A DNA stretch of 64,000 nucleotides from an uncultured Helicobacteraceae bacterium. GTDB taxonomy: Bacteria > Campylobacterota > Campylobacteria > Campylobacterales > Helicobacteraceae. Below are positions 17,914-27,635 of the stretch, piece by piece; the stretch's first letter is position 1, and every line of letters starts with the position of its first letter. The notes beneath the pieces were generated by a model. That model was not told where the DNA came from, made no database searches, and saw nothing but the letters and a program-made list of their open reading frames with translations. The stretch is taken from the NCBI GenBank assembly GCA_947588965.1, contig CANQAN010000002.1, forward strand, positions 62,001-126,000, in the 5' to 3' direction. A program made the position numbers and the translations under genes.

Positions 17914-19995
17914 ATGGCAAGAAAAACTTCATTAAATAAAATTAGAAATATCGGTATTGCGGCACACATTGACGCAGGAAAAACAACAACTTCAGAGAGG
18001 ATTTTGTTTTACACAGGTGTGAGTCATAAGATTGGTGAAGTGCATGATGGCGCGGCGACAATGGATTGGATGGAGCAAGAGAAAGAACGTGGAATCACCA
18101 TTACTTCTGCGGCGACGACTTGTTTTTGGAAAGATTATCAGATCAATCTCATTGACACCCCCGGACACGTGGATTTTACGATTGAAGTTGAACGTTCCAT
18201 GCGTGTTTTGGACGGGGCGGTTGCTGTTTTCTGCTCTGTAGGTGGTGTGCAACCACAGAGTGAGACAGTTTGGAGACAAGCAAACAAATATGGTGTCCCC
18301 AGAATCGTGTTTGTCAATAAAATGGACAGAATCGGTGCGAACTTCTATAATGTAGAATCTCAAATTGCAACGCGTCTCAAGGCTAAGCCTGTCCCGCTAG
18401 TGATTCCTATTGGTGCGGAAGATAATTTCAAGGGTGTTGTGGATTTAATCGCCATGAAAGCGATTGTTTGGAATGATGAATCTATGGGCGCAAAGTATGA
18501 TATTGAGGAGATTCCTGCAGAGTTAGTGGAAAAGGCAGAGGAATACAGAGAAAAATTACTAGAATCTGTTGCGGAGCTTGATGAAGTAACAATGGAGAAA
18601 TATCTTGCAGGTGAGACATTGAGTGAAGAGGAGATTAAGGCAGGAGTCAAAAAAGGCTGCTTGAGTATGGAGATTGTCCCTATGCTCTGTGGCTCTAGCT
18701 TCAAAAACAAAGGCGTACAAACACTCCTAGATGCTGTTGTGGAGTATTTGCCTGCACCAACAGAGGTTGCAGACATTCGTGGTGTCGATCCTAAGGATGA
18801 AGAGAAAGAAATCCATGTAAAATCAACAGATGATGGGGAGTTTGCAGGACTTGCGTTTAAGATTATGACTGACCCGTTTGTTGGGCAGCTCACCTTTGTG
18901 CGTGTCTATCGTGGAAGTTTGGAATCTGGTAGTTATGTTTTGAATTCTACAAAGGGTAAAAAAGAGCGCGTGGGACGTCTTCTTAAAATGCATTCTAATA
19001 AGAGAGAAGATATTAAAGAGGTTTATGCGGGAGAGATTTGTGCGTTTGTAGGCTTGAAAGAGACACTAACGGGAGATACTTTGTGCTCTGAAAAAGAACC
19101 TGTGATTTTAGAGAGAATGGAATTCCCCGATCCTGTTATTTCTATCGCCGTTGAGCCAAAAACAAAGGCAGATCAAGAGAAGATGGCTCTTGCTCTAGCA
19201 AAACTTGCAGAGGAGGATCCGAGCTTTAGAGTGCATACAGATGAGGAATCTGGGCAGACGATCATTTCGGGTATGGGTGAGTTGCATCTAGAAATCATTG
19301 TGGATAGATTGAAACGTGAATTTAAGGTTGAAGCAGAGGTTGGACAGCCGCAAGTTGCATTCCGTGAGACGATTCGTCAGAGTGTTGAGCAAGAGTGCAA
19401 ATACGCAAAACAATCGGGAGGTCGCGGACAATACGGGCATGTATTCATTAAGCTTGAGCCACAGGAAGCAGGTAAGGGTTATGAGTTTATCAACAATATT
19501 TCTGGTGGTGTGATTCCTAAGGAGTACATTCCTGCAGTTGATAAAGGAATCCAAGAGGCGATGCAAAGCGGTGTTTTAGCAGGTTATCCTGTTGTGGATT
19601 TTAAGGTGACTCTCTATGATGGAAGCTATCATGATGTGGATTCCTCTGAAATGGCCTTTAAGATTGCGGGGTCTATGGCTTTCAAAGATGCTTGTCGCAA
19701 GGCGGGAGCAGTCTTGCTAGAGCCTATGATGAAAGTAGAAGTGGAAGTTCCAGAGGAATATATGGGCGATGTGATTGGCGATTTGAATCGCAGACGCGGT
19801 CAAATCAACTCAATGGATGATAGAATGGGACTTAAAATCGTCAATGCCTTTGTTCCATTGGCTGAAATGTTTGGCTATTCTACCGATCTACGTTCTGCAA
19901 CACAAGGACGTGGAACATACACAATGGAATTTGATCATTATGGAGAAGTTCCGAGCAACATTTCTAAGGAAATTATGGAAAAACGTAATGGCTAA
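17914..19995 (+). CDS. fusA: Translation elongation factor EF-G
   Basis: 693 residues, normal for EF-G. Catalyses GTP-driven translocation on the ribosome. G1 AHIDAGKTT at about residues 17-25, switch [19 protein letters not shown] near 82-89, NKMDR near 136-140; domain IV has GGRGQYGHV near residue 500. Ends EIMEKRNG. It closes the str-type operon rpsL-rpsG-fusA here; tuf, which follows fusA in many bacteria, is instead at the front of the cluster. A terminator follows after 28 bp. Confidence 0.99.
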   Translation: MARKTSLNKIRNIGIAAHIDAGKTTTSERILFYTGVSHKIGEVHDGAATMDWMEQEKERGITITSAATTCFWKDYQINLIDTPGHVDFTIEVERSMRVLDGAVAVFCSVGGVQPQSETVWRQANKYGVPRIVFVNKMDRIGANFYNVESQIATRLKAKPVPLVIPIGAEDNFKGVVDLIAMKAIVWNDESMGAKYDIEEIPAELVEKAEEYREKLLESVAELDEVTMEKYLAGETLSEEEIKAGVKKGCLSMEIVPMLCGSSFKNKGVQTLLDAVVEYLPAPTEVADIRGVDPKDEEKEIHVKSTDDGEFAGLAFKIMTDPFVGQLTFVRVYRGSLESGSYVLNSTKGKKERVGRLLKMHSNKREDIKEVYAGEICAFVGLKETLTGDTLCSEKEPVILERMEFPDPVISIAVEPKTKADQEKMALALAKLAEEDPSFRVHTDEESGQTIISGMGELHLEIIVDRLKREFKVEAEVGQPQVAFRETIRQSVEQECKYAKQSGGRGQYGHVFIKLEPQEAGKGYEFINNISGGVIPKEYIPAVDKGIQEAMQSGVLAGYPVVDFKVTLYDGSYHDVDSSEMAFKIAGSMAFKDACRKAGAVLLEPMMKVEVEVPEEYMGDVIGDLNRRRGQINSMDDRMGLKIVNAFVPLAEMFGYSTDLRSATQGRGTYTMEFDHYGEVPSNISKEIMEKRNG

Positions 19996-20023
19996 AATCC
20001 CTTATAGATTTTAGTTTGCTCTT

Positions 20024-20053
20024 ACAGAATCCACCGCATGGATTCTGTAGATT
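20024..20053 (+). terminator. Rho-independent terminator after fusA
   Basis: ACAGAATCC, loop ACCGCAT, GGATTCTGT (perfect 9-bp stem, 20024-20048) followed by AGATTTTTAAC. It ends the ribosomal/RNA polymerase supercluster. Confidence 0.75.
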
Positions 20054-20260
20054 TTTAACTTTTGTGTTAGTTTTGTGGAGATTCACAAGACTGATCTGCT
20101 AAAACTCTAGCATTAAGATGTGAGACTTGAATTGATTGAATGGTGATTTTCTATCAATATAATCTACAATTCAATCATTTTAGCGATAAATTAACAAGAG
20201 TTTAGTTTTATTCTCTACGATGTTTCTTTGAAAAAATCTCAAAGTACAATCTTTTGTGTC

Positions 20261-20360
20261 TATAATGTCTGTTTATTGAGGGAGATTGTGGGCTTTGATT
20301 GGGCAAATTATCCCTTGCCCACCTGTGTTATTGGAATCAAAATGATTTGATTTTACTTTA
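20261..20360 (+). ncRNA. Candidate small RNA between fusA and metE (speculative)
   Basis: The 407-bp gap between fusA and metE has no ORF I can support. On the plus strand TATAAT at 20261-20266 is followed by a predicted hairpin TGGGCAA/TTGCCCA (20300-20306 with 20315-20321, loop ATTATCCC), then AATCAAA/TTTGATT (20335-20341 with 20346-20352) running into TTACTTT. That is promoter, structured body and terminator-like end over about 90 nt. It does not match 6S, tmRNA, RNase P or SRP RNA as I know them. Its GC-richer hairpin stands out from the AT-rich flank. Confidence 0.25.
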
Positions 20361-20381
20361 ATTAACTTTTGTTAATGAGCC

Positions 20382-20399
20382 TTGCGCTAAGTTGCGCAA
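20382..20399 (-). terminator. Hairpin directly after the metE stop
   Basis: TTGCGC, loop AACTTA, GCGCAA in the metE direction, 3 bp past the stop codon. The U-run behind it is poor; the AATCAAA/TTTGATT repeat at 20335-20352 further on could complete termination from both sides. Confidence 0.45.
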
Positions 20400-20402
20400 A
20401 GC

Positions 20403-22673
20403 TTAGATTGAAAAAGTGGAGCGAATTTTCTTTGTAGCTTCTACCATATTTTGGAGGCTTGGTTTGACTTCTTCCCATTTTCTTGTTTTTAATCCACAAT
20501 CAGGATTAATCCAAAGCTGTTCTTTTGGCAAGACTTCAAGCAAGGATTTAATCTGTGCTTGAATCTCCTCAACACTTGGAATTCTAGGGCTATGAATATC
20601 ATAGACACCCGGACCAATTTCGTTTTGATAGTCTTGAGTTTTAAAGACTTTGAGGAGTTTATTGCCGCTACGTGCAGTTTCAATGCTAATCACATCGGCA
20701 TCCATAGCTTCAATTGTCTTAATGATGTCATTAAAATCGCTGTAGCACATGTGTGTATGAATTTGTGTTTGTGGAAGGGCTATAGAAGTAGCAAGTTTAA
20801 AGGATTCTAAAGCCCAATGTTCATATTCTGCGATATTTTCCTTTCTCAAGGGATAGCCCTCTTTAAATGCCGCCTCATCAACTTGAATGATTTTGATTCC
20901 ATTTTGTTGCAAGTCATCAATCTCATCTCTCAAAGCCAATGCGATTTGTTTGCAGACTACAGCGCGACTCAAATCATCTCTAACAAAACTCCAATTAAGA
21001 ATCGTAACGGGACCTGTAAGCATTCCTTTCATAATCTTGGAAGTGAGGCTTTGAGCATAGCGCATCCACTCTATCGTGATGGGTTGTAAGCGCTCAACAT
21101 CTCCATAGATGATAGGGGGCTTCACGCAACGACTTCCATAGCTCTGCACCCATGCATTTTGCGTGAATGCAAACCCACTAAGTTGCTCACCAAAATACTC
21201 AACCATATCATTGCGTTCTGGCTCACCATGCACTAAAACATCAATCCCTAGAGATTCTTGGACTTTTATGCAGTCTTGAATATAGTTTTTGATTCCCTGT
21301 TTGTAGGTTTCTTGCGTGATTTTGTTTTGTTTGTAGTCTTTTCTTAATGCACGTAATTCGTTAGTTTGTGGGAATGATCCAATTGTTGTTGTGGGTAAAA
21401 TCGGATATTTTAGAGATTGGTGCTGGATTTTAATCCTCTCTGCAAAGGGAAGTTCGCGCTCTTTAGGCAGAGATATTTTGAGCCTTTCTTGAACTTTTTT
21501 ATTATGGATTTTTGTGGAATTTTTGCGATTTGCGTTGTGTTTGAGATTTTCTTCATAGAGGGACTTGTTTGTCGCATTAAGTCCATTTCTAAATACATCA
21601 TTGAGTAATTCTAACTCTCTGATTTTTTCCTTTGCAAAGCAGAGCCATGAGAGAATCTCTCTGTCAATTTTGGATTCTGCTTCTTTGCTGAAAGGTGTAT
21701 GTAAGAGCGAACAACTCGTGCTTAAAACAATGCGATTTCTTGGAATCTCTTTTGCGATTTGCTCTAATATTTGGAGTTTGGATTCTAAATTTCCTATCCA
21801 AATATTGCGCCCATCAATGATTCCTGCATACAGAATCTTATCTGTTTTGGCGATTGTTTTGAGGCTTGAGAGATTTTTCTCTCCATAGACGAAGTCAAGC
21901 CCGATTCCAGCGATTTTTGTCTGTGCCAGAATCTCTGTGAATTCCAAACTGTGTTCAAAGAATGTACTGACAATCGCAGAAATTCCTAATGTGCTGACTT
22001 CATTATAGAATTGAATGATTTCTTTTTTATCAAATACATCTTGTAATTTTAGTAAATCACCTTTGACAAAAATGGGTTCGCCAAATTCTATCACAAGATT
22101 TTTCCCAAGCGCATCTGTGAGGTTTTTAAGAAGCTTTAAATAGGAATCCTTGATTTTTTTGAAAACATCTTTGGGGGTTCCATTTGAAATTTTGCTCAAG
22201 GCAAAAAATGTGAATAACCCTATGAGTTGAATCTTTGCTTGATAGCCTAAGGCTGTCGCTTCTTTGTATTGTGAGATGATAGAGGTGGTGTTGAGCGTGT
22301 ATTGAGAGTCAATATCAAGCTCGGGAACGACATAATGATAGTTTGTATTGAACCATTTTGTCATTTCAAGAGCCTTTTGATTTTTGTTGCCTCTTGCCAT
22401 AGTAAAATAGCATTCTAATCCGCTCAAAGATTCATATTGCTTAGGAATCGCACCAAGCGCAAAGGACAAATCAAGCATATTATCATAGAGGCTAAAGTCA
22501 TTAACGCAGACATATTGGAGATTTTTTTGAAGTTGCCAATGCTCTTTGCGTAAATCCTTGCCAACCTCTAAAAGTTCTGATTCTGTGCTTTCTCCTGCCC
22601 AATAACTCTCCAAAGCTTTTTTGAGTTCCCTATTTTTACCAATGCGCGGAAAGCCTAAGATACTGATTTCCAT
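20403..22673 (-). CDS. metE: Cobalamin-independent methionine synthase MetE
   Basis: 756 residues, typical length. Transfers the methyl group of 5-methyl-THF-triglutamate to homocysteine, the last step of methionine synthesis. The start is the ATG at 22673 (GGAG upstream, MEISILGFPRIGKNRELKKA); an earlier ATG 42 bp upstream would lie inside the promoter. C-terminal zinc-site segments LVHGEPERNDMVEYFGEQL, THMCYSDFND and NPDCGLKTRKW are all present, as is TTTIGSFPQT, the start of the catalytic half. Monocistronic. It is controlled by a promoter whose -35 lies in a palindrome shared with metY-metA (see 22726-22740). Confidence 0.98.
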   Translation of the reverse strand: MEISILGFPRIGKNRELKKALESYWAGESTESELLEVGKDLRKEHWQLQKNLQYVCVNDFSLYDNMLDLSFALGAIPKQYESLSGLECYFTMARGNKNQKALEMTKWFNTNYHYVVPELDIDSQYTLNTTSIISQYKEATALGYQAKIQLIGLFTFFALSKISNGTPKDVFKKIKDSYLKLLKNLTDALGKNLVIEFGEPIFVKGDLLKLQDVFDKKEIIQFYNEVSTLGISAIVSTFFEHSLEFTEILAQTKIAGIGLDFVYGEKNLSSLKTIAKTDKILYAGIIDGRNIWIGNLESKLQILEQIAKEIPRNRIVLSTSCSLLHTPFSKEAESKIDREILSWLCFAKEKIRELELLNDVFRNGLNATNKSLYEENLKHNANRKNSTKIHNKKVQERLKISLPKERELPFAERIKIQHQSLKYPILPTTTIGSFPQTNELRALRKDYKQNKITQETYKQGIKNYIQDCIKVQESLGIDVLVHGEPERNDMVEYFGEQLSGFAFTQNAWVQSYGSRCVKPPIIYGDVERLQPITIEWMRYAQSLTSKIMKGMLTGPVTILNWSFVRDDLSRAVVCKQIALALRDEIDDLQQNGIKIIQVDEAAFKEGYPLRKENIAEYEHWALESFKLATSIALPQTQIHTHMCYSDFNDIIKTIEAMDADVISIETARSGNKLLKVFKTQDYQNEIGPGVYDIHSPRIPSVEEIQAQIKSLLEVLPKEQLWINPDCGLKTRKWEEVKPSLQNMVEATKKIRSTFSI

Positions 22674-22703
22674 GTTTCTCCTTTTAAAAATATTAAGGGC
22701 AGG

Positions 22704-22740
22704 ATTATAACACATTTTTATTTTTAATACAATATGTATT
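22704..22740 (-). promoter_or_regulatory. metE promoter with palindromic operator
   Basis: On the minus strand: -35 TTGTAT (22732-22727), 17-bp spacer, -10 TATAAT (22709-22704), 31 bp before the start codon. The -35 lies inside the palindrome AATACAATATGTATT (22726-22740, arms AATACA/TGTATT around ATA). The same 15 bases are found upstream of metY, also 53 bp before the start codon, so a shared methionine-responsive repressor site is likely. No SAM riboswitch is visible. Confidence 0.6.
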
Positions 22741-22864
22741 TAGTAATTTTATAAATAAAGCAAGAGATATGCCAAACAAAAAATGAAGGGAATCAATCAG
22801 TTTGAATGTTTTGTGAAAAATACAGAAAGAATTATTAAAGTTATTTGGAATTTTCAGCGTTCGC

Positions 22865-22890
22865 AAACAGCGCGGAGAATTGCGCTGTTT
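22865..22890 (-). terminator. Hairpin after htrA
   Basis: AAACAGCGC, 8-nt loop, GCGCTGTTT: a perfect 9-bp stem starting 3 bp beyond the htrA stop codon. No clear U-run on the minus strand, so it is called a probable 3'-end structure only. Confidence 0.5.
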
Positions 22891-22893
22891 TGG

Positions 22894-24309
22894 TCATTTT
22901 GCGACGATACTAAAGATTCTGCCCCCACGATTTATGAGCATCCTCTTTGTCTGTCCTTTGTAGCGATTGATAGCTTGATTAAAGCTCTTTATGTCTTCAA
23001 TTTGATAGCTTTCAATCTGAATGATGACATCTCCTGCGCTAAACCCCAGCTCTTCTGCACGACTATTAGGCTTCACATCGCTGACAAAAACCCCTTGAAT
23101 CTCACTAGGGATTCCATATCTTGCCTTAATATCGGGACTAAGCGCACTAATTTCAAGTCCAGAGATTCCGCTCACACCCTCGCCCAAATCCACCTTGTCA
23201 TGATCTTCTGCTTTTGCAAGTGTGAGTTGCAGTGTTTGTTCTTGCTTATCGCGCAAAATAGTGAGGGCGATCTTTGTGTTAGGACTGAATGTGCCAATAG
23301 TATTTTTGAGTTCTGAAGCACCCCTTACAGGGATTCCATTAACTTTTGTAATCAAATCCCAAACGCGCAAACCTGCCTTTTGTGCAGGGGAGTTTTTCTC
23401 TATAGAAATGACAACGGCGCCGCTTTGATTCTTATAAGTGTCTTTGAGGTTTTCACTCACATCTTGAATACTGACGCCCAAATAACCACGTTCAATCACA
23501 CCATCTTCAACGAGAGCCTTTGCAATTCTCTTCACCATCTCCGATGGAATCGCAAAGCCAATGCCATGATTCCCGCCCGTTCTTGAAAGAATTGCGGTGT
23601 TGATTCCAATCAATCCTCCGCGACTATCCACGAGCGCACCTCCACTATTTCCCGGATTGATTGAGGCATCAGTTTGAATGAAATTCTCATAATCATTGAT
23701 TCCAATTCCGCTCTTATTGAGTGCGGAAATGATTCCTTGTGTGATGCTCTCGCCAACTCCAAAAGGATTTCCAATCGCAAAGACAATGTCGCCAATTTGC
23801 AAGTCATTGCTGGAGGCAAACTTCAAAAAGGGCAGATTTTTCGCATTGATTTTAATGATCGCCAAATCACTTTTTGTATCTTTTCCAATGATTTTAGCTT
23901 CATATTCTTTGTTTGACTCGGGGAGTGCTACGATAATTTTATCTGCACCGTCGATGACATGATTGTTTGTAACAATATAGCCATCTTCAGAGATAATCAC
24001 TCCGCTTCCAAGACTGCGCTCCACTCTGTCCTTTGGGATTAATGAATTAAAAGAATCGCCAAAAAATTGCCGAAAGAAAGGGTCATTGAAAAAGGGGTGA
24101 TTTTTAAAATCAGGTGCCTTAACTTTCTTTTGTGTAGAGATATTCACAACAGCGTTTTTGGCATCCTTAATGGAATTATAATAAGAATAAATTTTGTCTT
24201 GTGCAATGTCAGGCGTTTCGCGTGTGGTGATGTTTGGAAGTTCGCTCACTTCAAACGCAAAAACATTTCCTGCAAACAAAGCACCAAGTAGCAGTGTTTT
24301 GATTTTCAT
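22894..24309 (-). CDS. htrA: Periplasmic/secreted serine protease-chaperone HtrA (DegP family)
   Basis: 471 residues from the ATG at 24309, which has AAGGAG upstream and opens a signal peptide (MKIKTLLLGALFAGNVFA). Degrades or refolds misfolded envelope proteins; in Helicobacter and Campylobacter it is also secreted and cleaves E-cadherin. Catalytic triad His117 (TNNHVIDG), Asp148 (SDLAIIK) and Ser222 (NPGNSGGAL). PDZ1 covers about residues 265-360 (GYLGVSIQDV) and PDZ2 about 375-465. The triad is intact, so it should be active. It lies after dxr on the same strand with a 64-bp gap. Confidence 0.97.
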   Translation of the reverse strand: MKIKTLLLGALFAGNVFAFEVSELPNITTRETPDIAQDKIYSYYNSIKDAKNAVVNISTQKKVKAPDFKNHPFFNDPFFRQFFGDSFNSLIPKDRVERSLGSGVIISEDGYIVTNNHVIDGADKIIVALPESNKEYEAKIIGKDTKSDLAIIKINAKNLPFLKFASSNDLQIGDIVFAIGNPFGVGESITQGIISALNKSGIGINDYENFIQTDASINPGNSGGALVDSRGGLIGINTAILSRTGGNHGIGFAIPSEMVKRIAKALVEDGVIERGYLGVSIQDVSENLKDTYKNQSGAVVISIEKNSPAQKAGLRVWDLITKVNGIPVRGASELKNTIGTFSPNTKIALTILRDKQEQTLQLTLAKAEDHDKVDLGEGVSGISGLEISALSPDIKARYGIPSEIQGVFVSDVKPNSRAEELGFSAGDVIIQIESYQIEDIKSFNQAINRYKGQTKRMLINRGGRIFSIVAK

Positions 24310-24373
24310 AAGAAACTCCTTAAAAAATTTATACGCAATTATTTCAAAAAATTGTAAATCAATCAATAACGAA

Positions 24374-25525
24374 TTATTTTTTCAATTGATTTTTTGCAAA
24401 TGCTCGTGCTTCTTTGTCTAAAAAAATAATGGATTCTAAGTCTGTGAAATCCTCTTTTTCAAAGGCTTTTATGGTATTTTGTATAATGGTAGAAATCGCT
24501 CCAAAGGGAATGGAATCTTTCAAAAAGGCCGCGACTGCGACTTCATCGGCGGCATTTAAAAATAAGCCAAGTTTTGGATTCTCCAAAAGTGCTTTTTTGA
24601 GATTCCATAGGGGATAACGATCTGTGTCAATTTTTTGGAATTCGTAAGAGATGTTTGTAAATCTCAACGGCTCAATGATAGAACGGCGCCCTGAATTCTG
24701 TGAAGTGTGGAATTTTTCTAAAAACTCTTCGCCTAAGCCCAGCCCAAAACAGAGTGCGTAGGCGATAGGTAGTTGCATGTTTGCGTTTGCAAAATGCGCC
24801 AACACACTTCCATCCCAGAATTCTACAAGCGCGTGAATGTGAGAATTCCTCTCAATAAGGGCATCAATGTTTTTGCTCTGAAACAACCAATAGGCCTCTA
24901 AAATTTCAAAGAGTTTATTTACCATCGTTGCAGAATCTATGGTGATTTTTTTGCCCATGCTCCAATTGGGATGCTTGAGTGCTCTCTTAGCATTTTGAAA
25001 GGGGATGAGTGATACATCCAAGTCGCGAAATGCCCCGCCACTAGCGGTAATATAGAGCTTTTTAAAGGATTTTGGATGGGGAGAGTAGAATCCTAAGAGA
25101 GAGGCGAGGCTAAAATGCTCACTATCAATAGGAATAATCTTGTCTGATTCAATCAAATTGCCTCCCACGACGAGACTTTCTTTGTTTGCAAGGGCGACTT
25201 TTTTGCCACAATTGATTGCGCAAAGTGTTGGTGCTAACCCTGCAAAGCCAACAATAGCGTTGATTAAAAGTGTGGATTTTGCATTTTTGATGGCTTGCAA
25301 GATTCCTTCAGGTCCGCTGTAGATTTCTCCTTTAAAATCTTTTGTGACATCATCAATATATTCTGGTTCTGCGACAACAACAGACTTTGGATTGAATTTT
25401 AGAATTTGTTCATTAAGGAAATAGACGTTGCGTCCCACGCCTAAAACTTCAACCTCCAGCCCATAACGTTCTGCGAGTTCTAAAGTGTTTGTGCCAATAG
25501 ATCCACTCGCCCCTAAGACAATCAT
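24374..25525 (-). CDS. dxr: 1-deoxy-D-xylulose 5-phosphate reductoisomerase
   Basis: 383 residues. Converts DXP to 2-C-methyl-D-erythritol 4-phosphate with NADPH, the committed step of the MEP isoprenoid pathway. The start is set at the ATG overlapping the cdsA stop (ATGA), giving MIVLGASGSIGTNTLELAE with an N-terminal NADPH-binding loop; a start four codons upstream is possible. Active-site blocks: ANKESLVVGG (about residues 115-124), IDSEHFS, ITASGGAFRD and HPNWSMGKKITIDSATM. The cdsA-dxr pairing is conserved in epsilonproteobacteria. Confidence 0.97.
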   Translation of the reverse strand: MIVLGASGSIGTNTLELAERYGLEVEVLGVGRNVYFLNEQILKFNPKSVVVAEPEYIDDVTKDFKGEIYSGPEGILQAIKNAKSTLLINAIVGFAGLAPTLCAINCGKKVALANKESLVVGGNLIESDKIIPIDSEHFSLASLLGFYSPHPKSFKKLYITASGGAFRDLDVSLIPFQNAKRALKHPNWSMGKKITIDSATMVNKLFEILEAYWLFQSKNIDALIERNSHIHALVEFWDGSVLAHFANANMQLPIAYALCFGLGLGEEFLEKFHTSQNSGRRSIIEPLRFTNISYEFQKIDTDRYPLWNLKKALLENPKLGLFLNAADEVAVAAFLKDSIPFGAISTIIQNTIKAFEKEDFTDLESIIFLDKEARAFAKNQLKK

Positions 25526-26304
25526 AACTCTATGCACCTTAGTAGTGCATACAAAATCACCACAGCAAAGAAATAGCCATCTAAACGATCAAGGATTCCG
25601 CCATGTCCGGGGAAAATATTTCCGCTGTCTTTTACATCTGCGCTACGTTTGAGGGAGCTCTCATAGAGATCTCCAAAAATACTCGCGATGCTTGTCATAA
25701 AAGTGAGTAACAAAGAAGCGAAAAACCCACAAACACCAAGTCCAACGAGCGTTCCAACGAGTGTTGAGACCAATGTACCGACCAAAACACCCTCTTTTGT
25801 TTTGTTTGGTGAAGTCGGACAAAACGCGCTGTTGGCGAAGATTTTCCCCCCGAGCATTTTCCCTCCAACAAAAGCAAAAGTGTCTGTGAGCCCTACGATA
25901 AACAAGAGCCAAATGATAGCATGAATAGAATTCTCAAGATAGAGCATATAGAACAAAATAAAGGGAATGGTAGGGTAAATAAAGGGCATCATCTGCTCCA
26001 AGCGCCCCCTTTTTGTATAGCCCTTGTAGGCTCCAAGAATGACAAGTGCGATAAATGCGCTCAGTGTGGATTCATAGAAGCCACTGCCACACCAAACGCA
26101 AACAGCAAGAATCCAGTGCAAGGGATGGGGTGTTGTTTGATTGTAGAGTTTGAAGGCTTCATAAAAACCGATTAAAAACGCAATTCCAAGTATGCTCCAC
26201 ACCAAGAGTGGGCTATGGAATATTACGGCCAAAATCACAAAGACCAACATAAAGGACGCAGTGTAAATACGTTTTGGTTCTAAGGATTTGATATTTTCTA
26301 GCAT
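25522..26304 (-). CDS. cdsA: Phosphatidate cytidylyltransferase (CDP-diacylglycerol synthase)
   Basis: 260 residues, about seven to eight transmembrane helices. Makes CDP-diacylglycerol from phosphatidate and CTP at the inner membrane, precursor for PgsA (encoded at 30691) and other lipid enzymes. The C-terminal signature S-x2-KR-x2-D-x-KD-x7-PGHGGILDR-x-D is visible at about residues 212-242 (SSLKRSADVKDSGNIFPGHG). Coupled to dxr by ATGA overlap. A -10 TATAAT on the minus strand lies at 26338-26333, just before the gene. Confidence 0.96.
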   Translation of the reverse strand: MLENIKSLEPKRIYTASFMLVFVILAVIFHSPLLVWSILGIAFLIGFYEAFKLYNQTTPHPLHWILAVCVWCGSGFYESTLSAFIALVILGAYKGYTKRGRLEQMMPFIYPTIPFILFYMLYLENSIHAIIWLLFIVGLTDTFAFVGGKMLGGKIFANSAFCPTSPNKTKEGVLVGTLVSTLVGTLVGLGVCGFFASLLLTFMTSIASIFGDLYESSLKRSADVKDSGNIFPGHGGILDRLDGYFFAVVILYALLRCIEL

Positions 26305-26570
26305 AGAGATTCCGCCCTAAAATTTTGCGGGAATTATAGCAAAAAGCCTTAAAAAAATGCTGATTTATAAATAAGAATTCTGCCAATCATCCACAGAAAA
26401 CCAGAGAATCATTGAACTTTATAATTGCGCTGTGTGAGAGCAGCATTAAGAATGAGCCTTTTTGAATTTTGGTTAATAGGGAAGCAAAGAGTGAATAAAA
26501 ATGATTGCTTTTATAAGAACTTCAATAAAAAATGCTACAATTTTAGAATTTTTAATGTATGAGAGTGCAA
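26305..26570. promoter_or_regulatory. Divergent promoter region between cdsA and pyrD
   Basis: A 254-266 bp AT-rich spacer. Minus-strand TATAAT at 26338-26333 fits cdsA; plus-strand TACAAT at 26536-26541 fits pyrD. I see no ORF, RNA gene or other conserved element in it. Confidence 0.45.
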
Positions 26571-27635
26571 ATGCTTAGCTATCAGACTTTACGCCCTTTA
26601 ATTTTCAAACTCAATCCAGAAAGTGCGCATGATTTTGCGGAGATTCTGTGTAAAAGTGCTACAAAAATACCGGCTCTGTTACCCTATTTGTCTTCTAAAT
26701 TTTGTCTAGAGGCTCCTATCTTAGCGCAAGAAATTGATGGGATGAAATTTTACAATCCTGTGGGCTTGGCAGCAGGATTTGATAAAAACGCGACAATGGT
26801 TGAATCCCTATGTGCGCTTGGTTTTTCACATTTGGAACTTGGCGCAGTGACACCACTTGCACAAGAGGGGAATGAAAAGCCACGCTTGTGGAGGCATACC
26901 ACAGAGGAATCTTTGCAAAATGCGATGGGCTTTAACAATCAAGGCGCAAATCCTATAAGCGCACGACTGGACGCTCTCTATCCCTTTGTGGTTCCTCTTG
27001 GAGTGAATATTGGGAAGAATAAAGCAACGCCACAAGAAGAAGCCTTGAAGGATTATTTAAATCTTGCCCAGATTTTTTCAAGAAATACAGATTATTTGAG
27101 CGTGAATCTTTCATCGCCAAATACCCCTAATTTGCGCGATTTGCAAAATGAAGCATTTGTGAGTGAGCTTTTTAGTGAGCTTTGCAGTATTTATCAGAAG
27201 CCAATTTATTTAAAAATTTCACCCGATTTGGAGATTGACGCGGCTTTGAGGATTGCGGATTCTGCGATTAACGCAGGAGCGCGAGGGATTATTGCAACCA
27301 ATACGACATTAGATTACACACTTCTCTCAAACCCTAAAGAAAAGGGTGGAATTAGTGGAAAAGTGTTATCTCAAAAGAGTCGCGAGATGCTAAGGGAGCT
27401 GTCCTTACACTTTAGGGACAAAGAACAGAGGGTCACGCTTATAAGCGTCGGTGGAATCATGGATGCTAAAGAAGCCTATGCCAGAATCCGCTTAGGTGCG
27501 CATTTGGTGCAAATTTTCACCGCTCTAGTCTTTTATGGTCCAAGCTTAGTGTATAGGATAAATTTAGAGTTGAAAGATTTACTTGAAAAAGACGGCTTCA
27601 ATCATATCTGTGAAGCGGTGGGTATGGATCTATGA
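26571..27635 (+). CDS. pyrD: Dihydroorotate dehydrogenase (quinone), class 2
   Basis: 354 residues. Oxidises dihydroorotate to orotate with FMN and passes electrons to quinone at the inner membrane. The start MLSYQTLRPLIFKLNPESAH is chosen since class 2 enzymes open with this short membrane-associating helix; an in-frame ATG at 26559 would add four residues. Motifs: NPVGLAAGFDKNA, ESLQNAMGFNNQGA, NLSSPNTPNLRDLQ (catalytic Ser in the loop), ATNTTLDY and SVGGIMDAKEAYARIRLGA. The end overlaps the next gene by 4 bp. Order pyrD-M16-dapA-SDR matches HP1011-HP1014 as I recall. Confidence 0.96.
   Translation: MLSYQTLRPLIFKLNPESAHDFAEILCKSATKIPALLPYLSSKFCLEAPILAQEIDGMKFYNPVGLAAGFDKNATMVESLCALGFSHLELGAVTPLAQEGNEKPRLWRHTTEESLQNAMGFNNQGANPISARLDALYPFVVPLGVNIGKNKATPQEEALKDYLNLAQIFSRNTDYLSVNLSSPNTPNLRDLQNEAFVSELFSELCSIYQKPIYLKISPDLEIDAALRIADSAINAGARGIIATNTTLDYTLLSNPKEKGGISGKVLSQKSREMLRELSLHFRDKEQRVTLISVGGIMDAKEAYARIRLGAHLVQIFTALVFYGPSLVYRINLELKDLLEKDGFNHICEAVGMDL

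Noticed and set aside
22674-22893. SAM or other riboswitch before metE (and before metY)
   Set aside because: The leader is only about 30 nt after the -10 and contains no paired regions of riboswitch type.
22783-23316. 177-codon plus-strand frame opposite htrA
   Set aside because: Lies over the htrA PDZ2 region, and the translation has no protein-like pattern.
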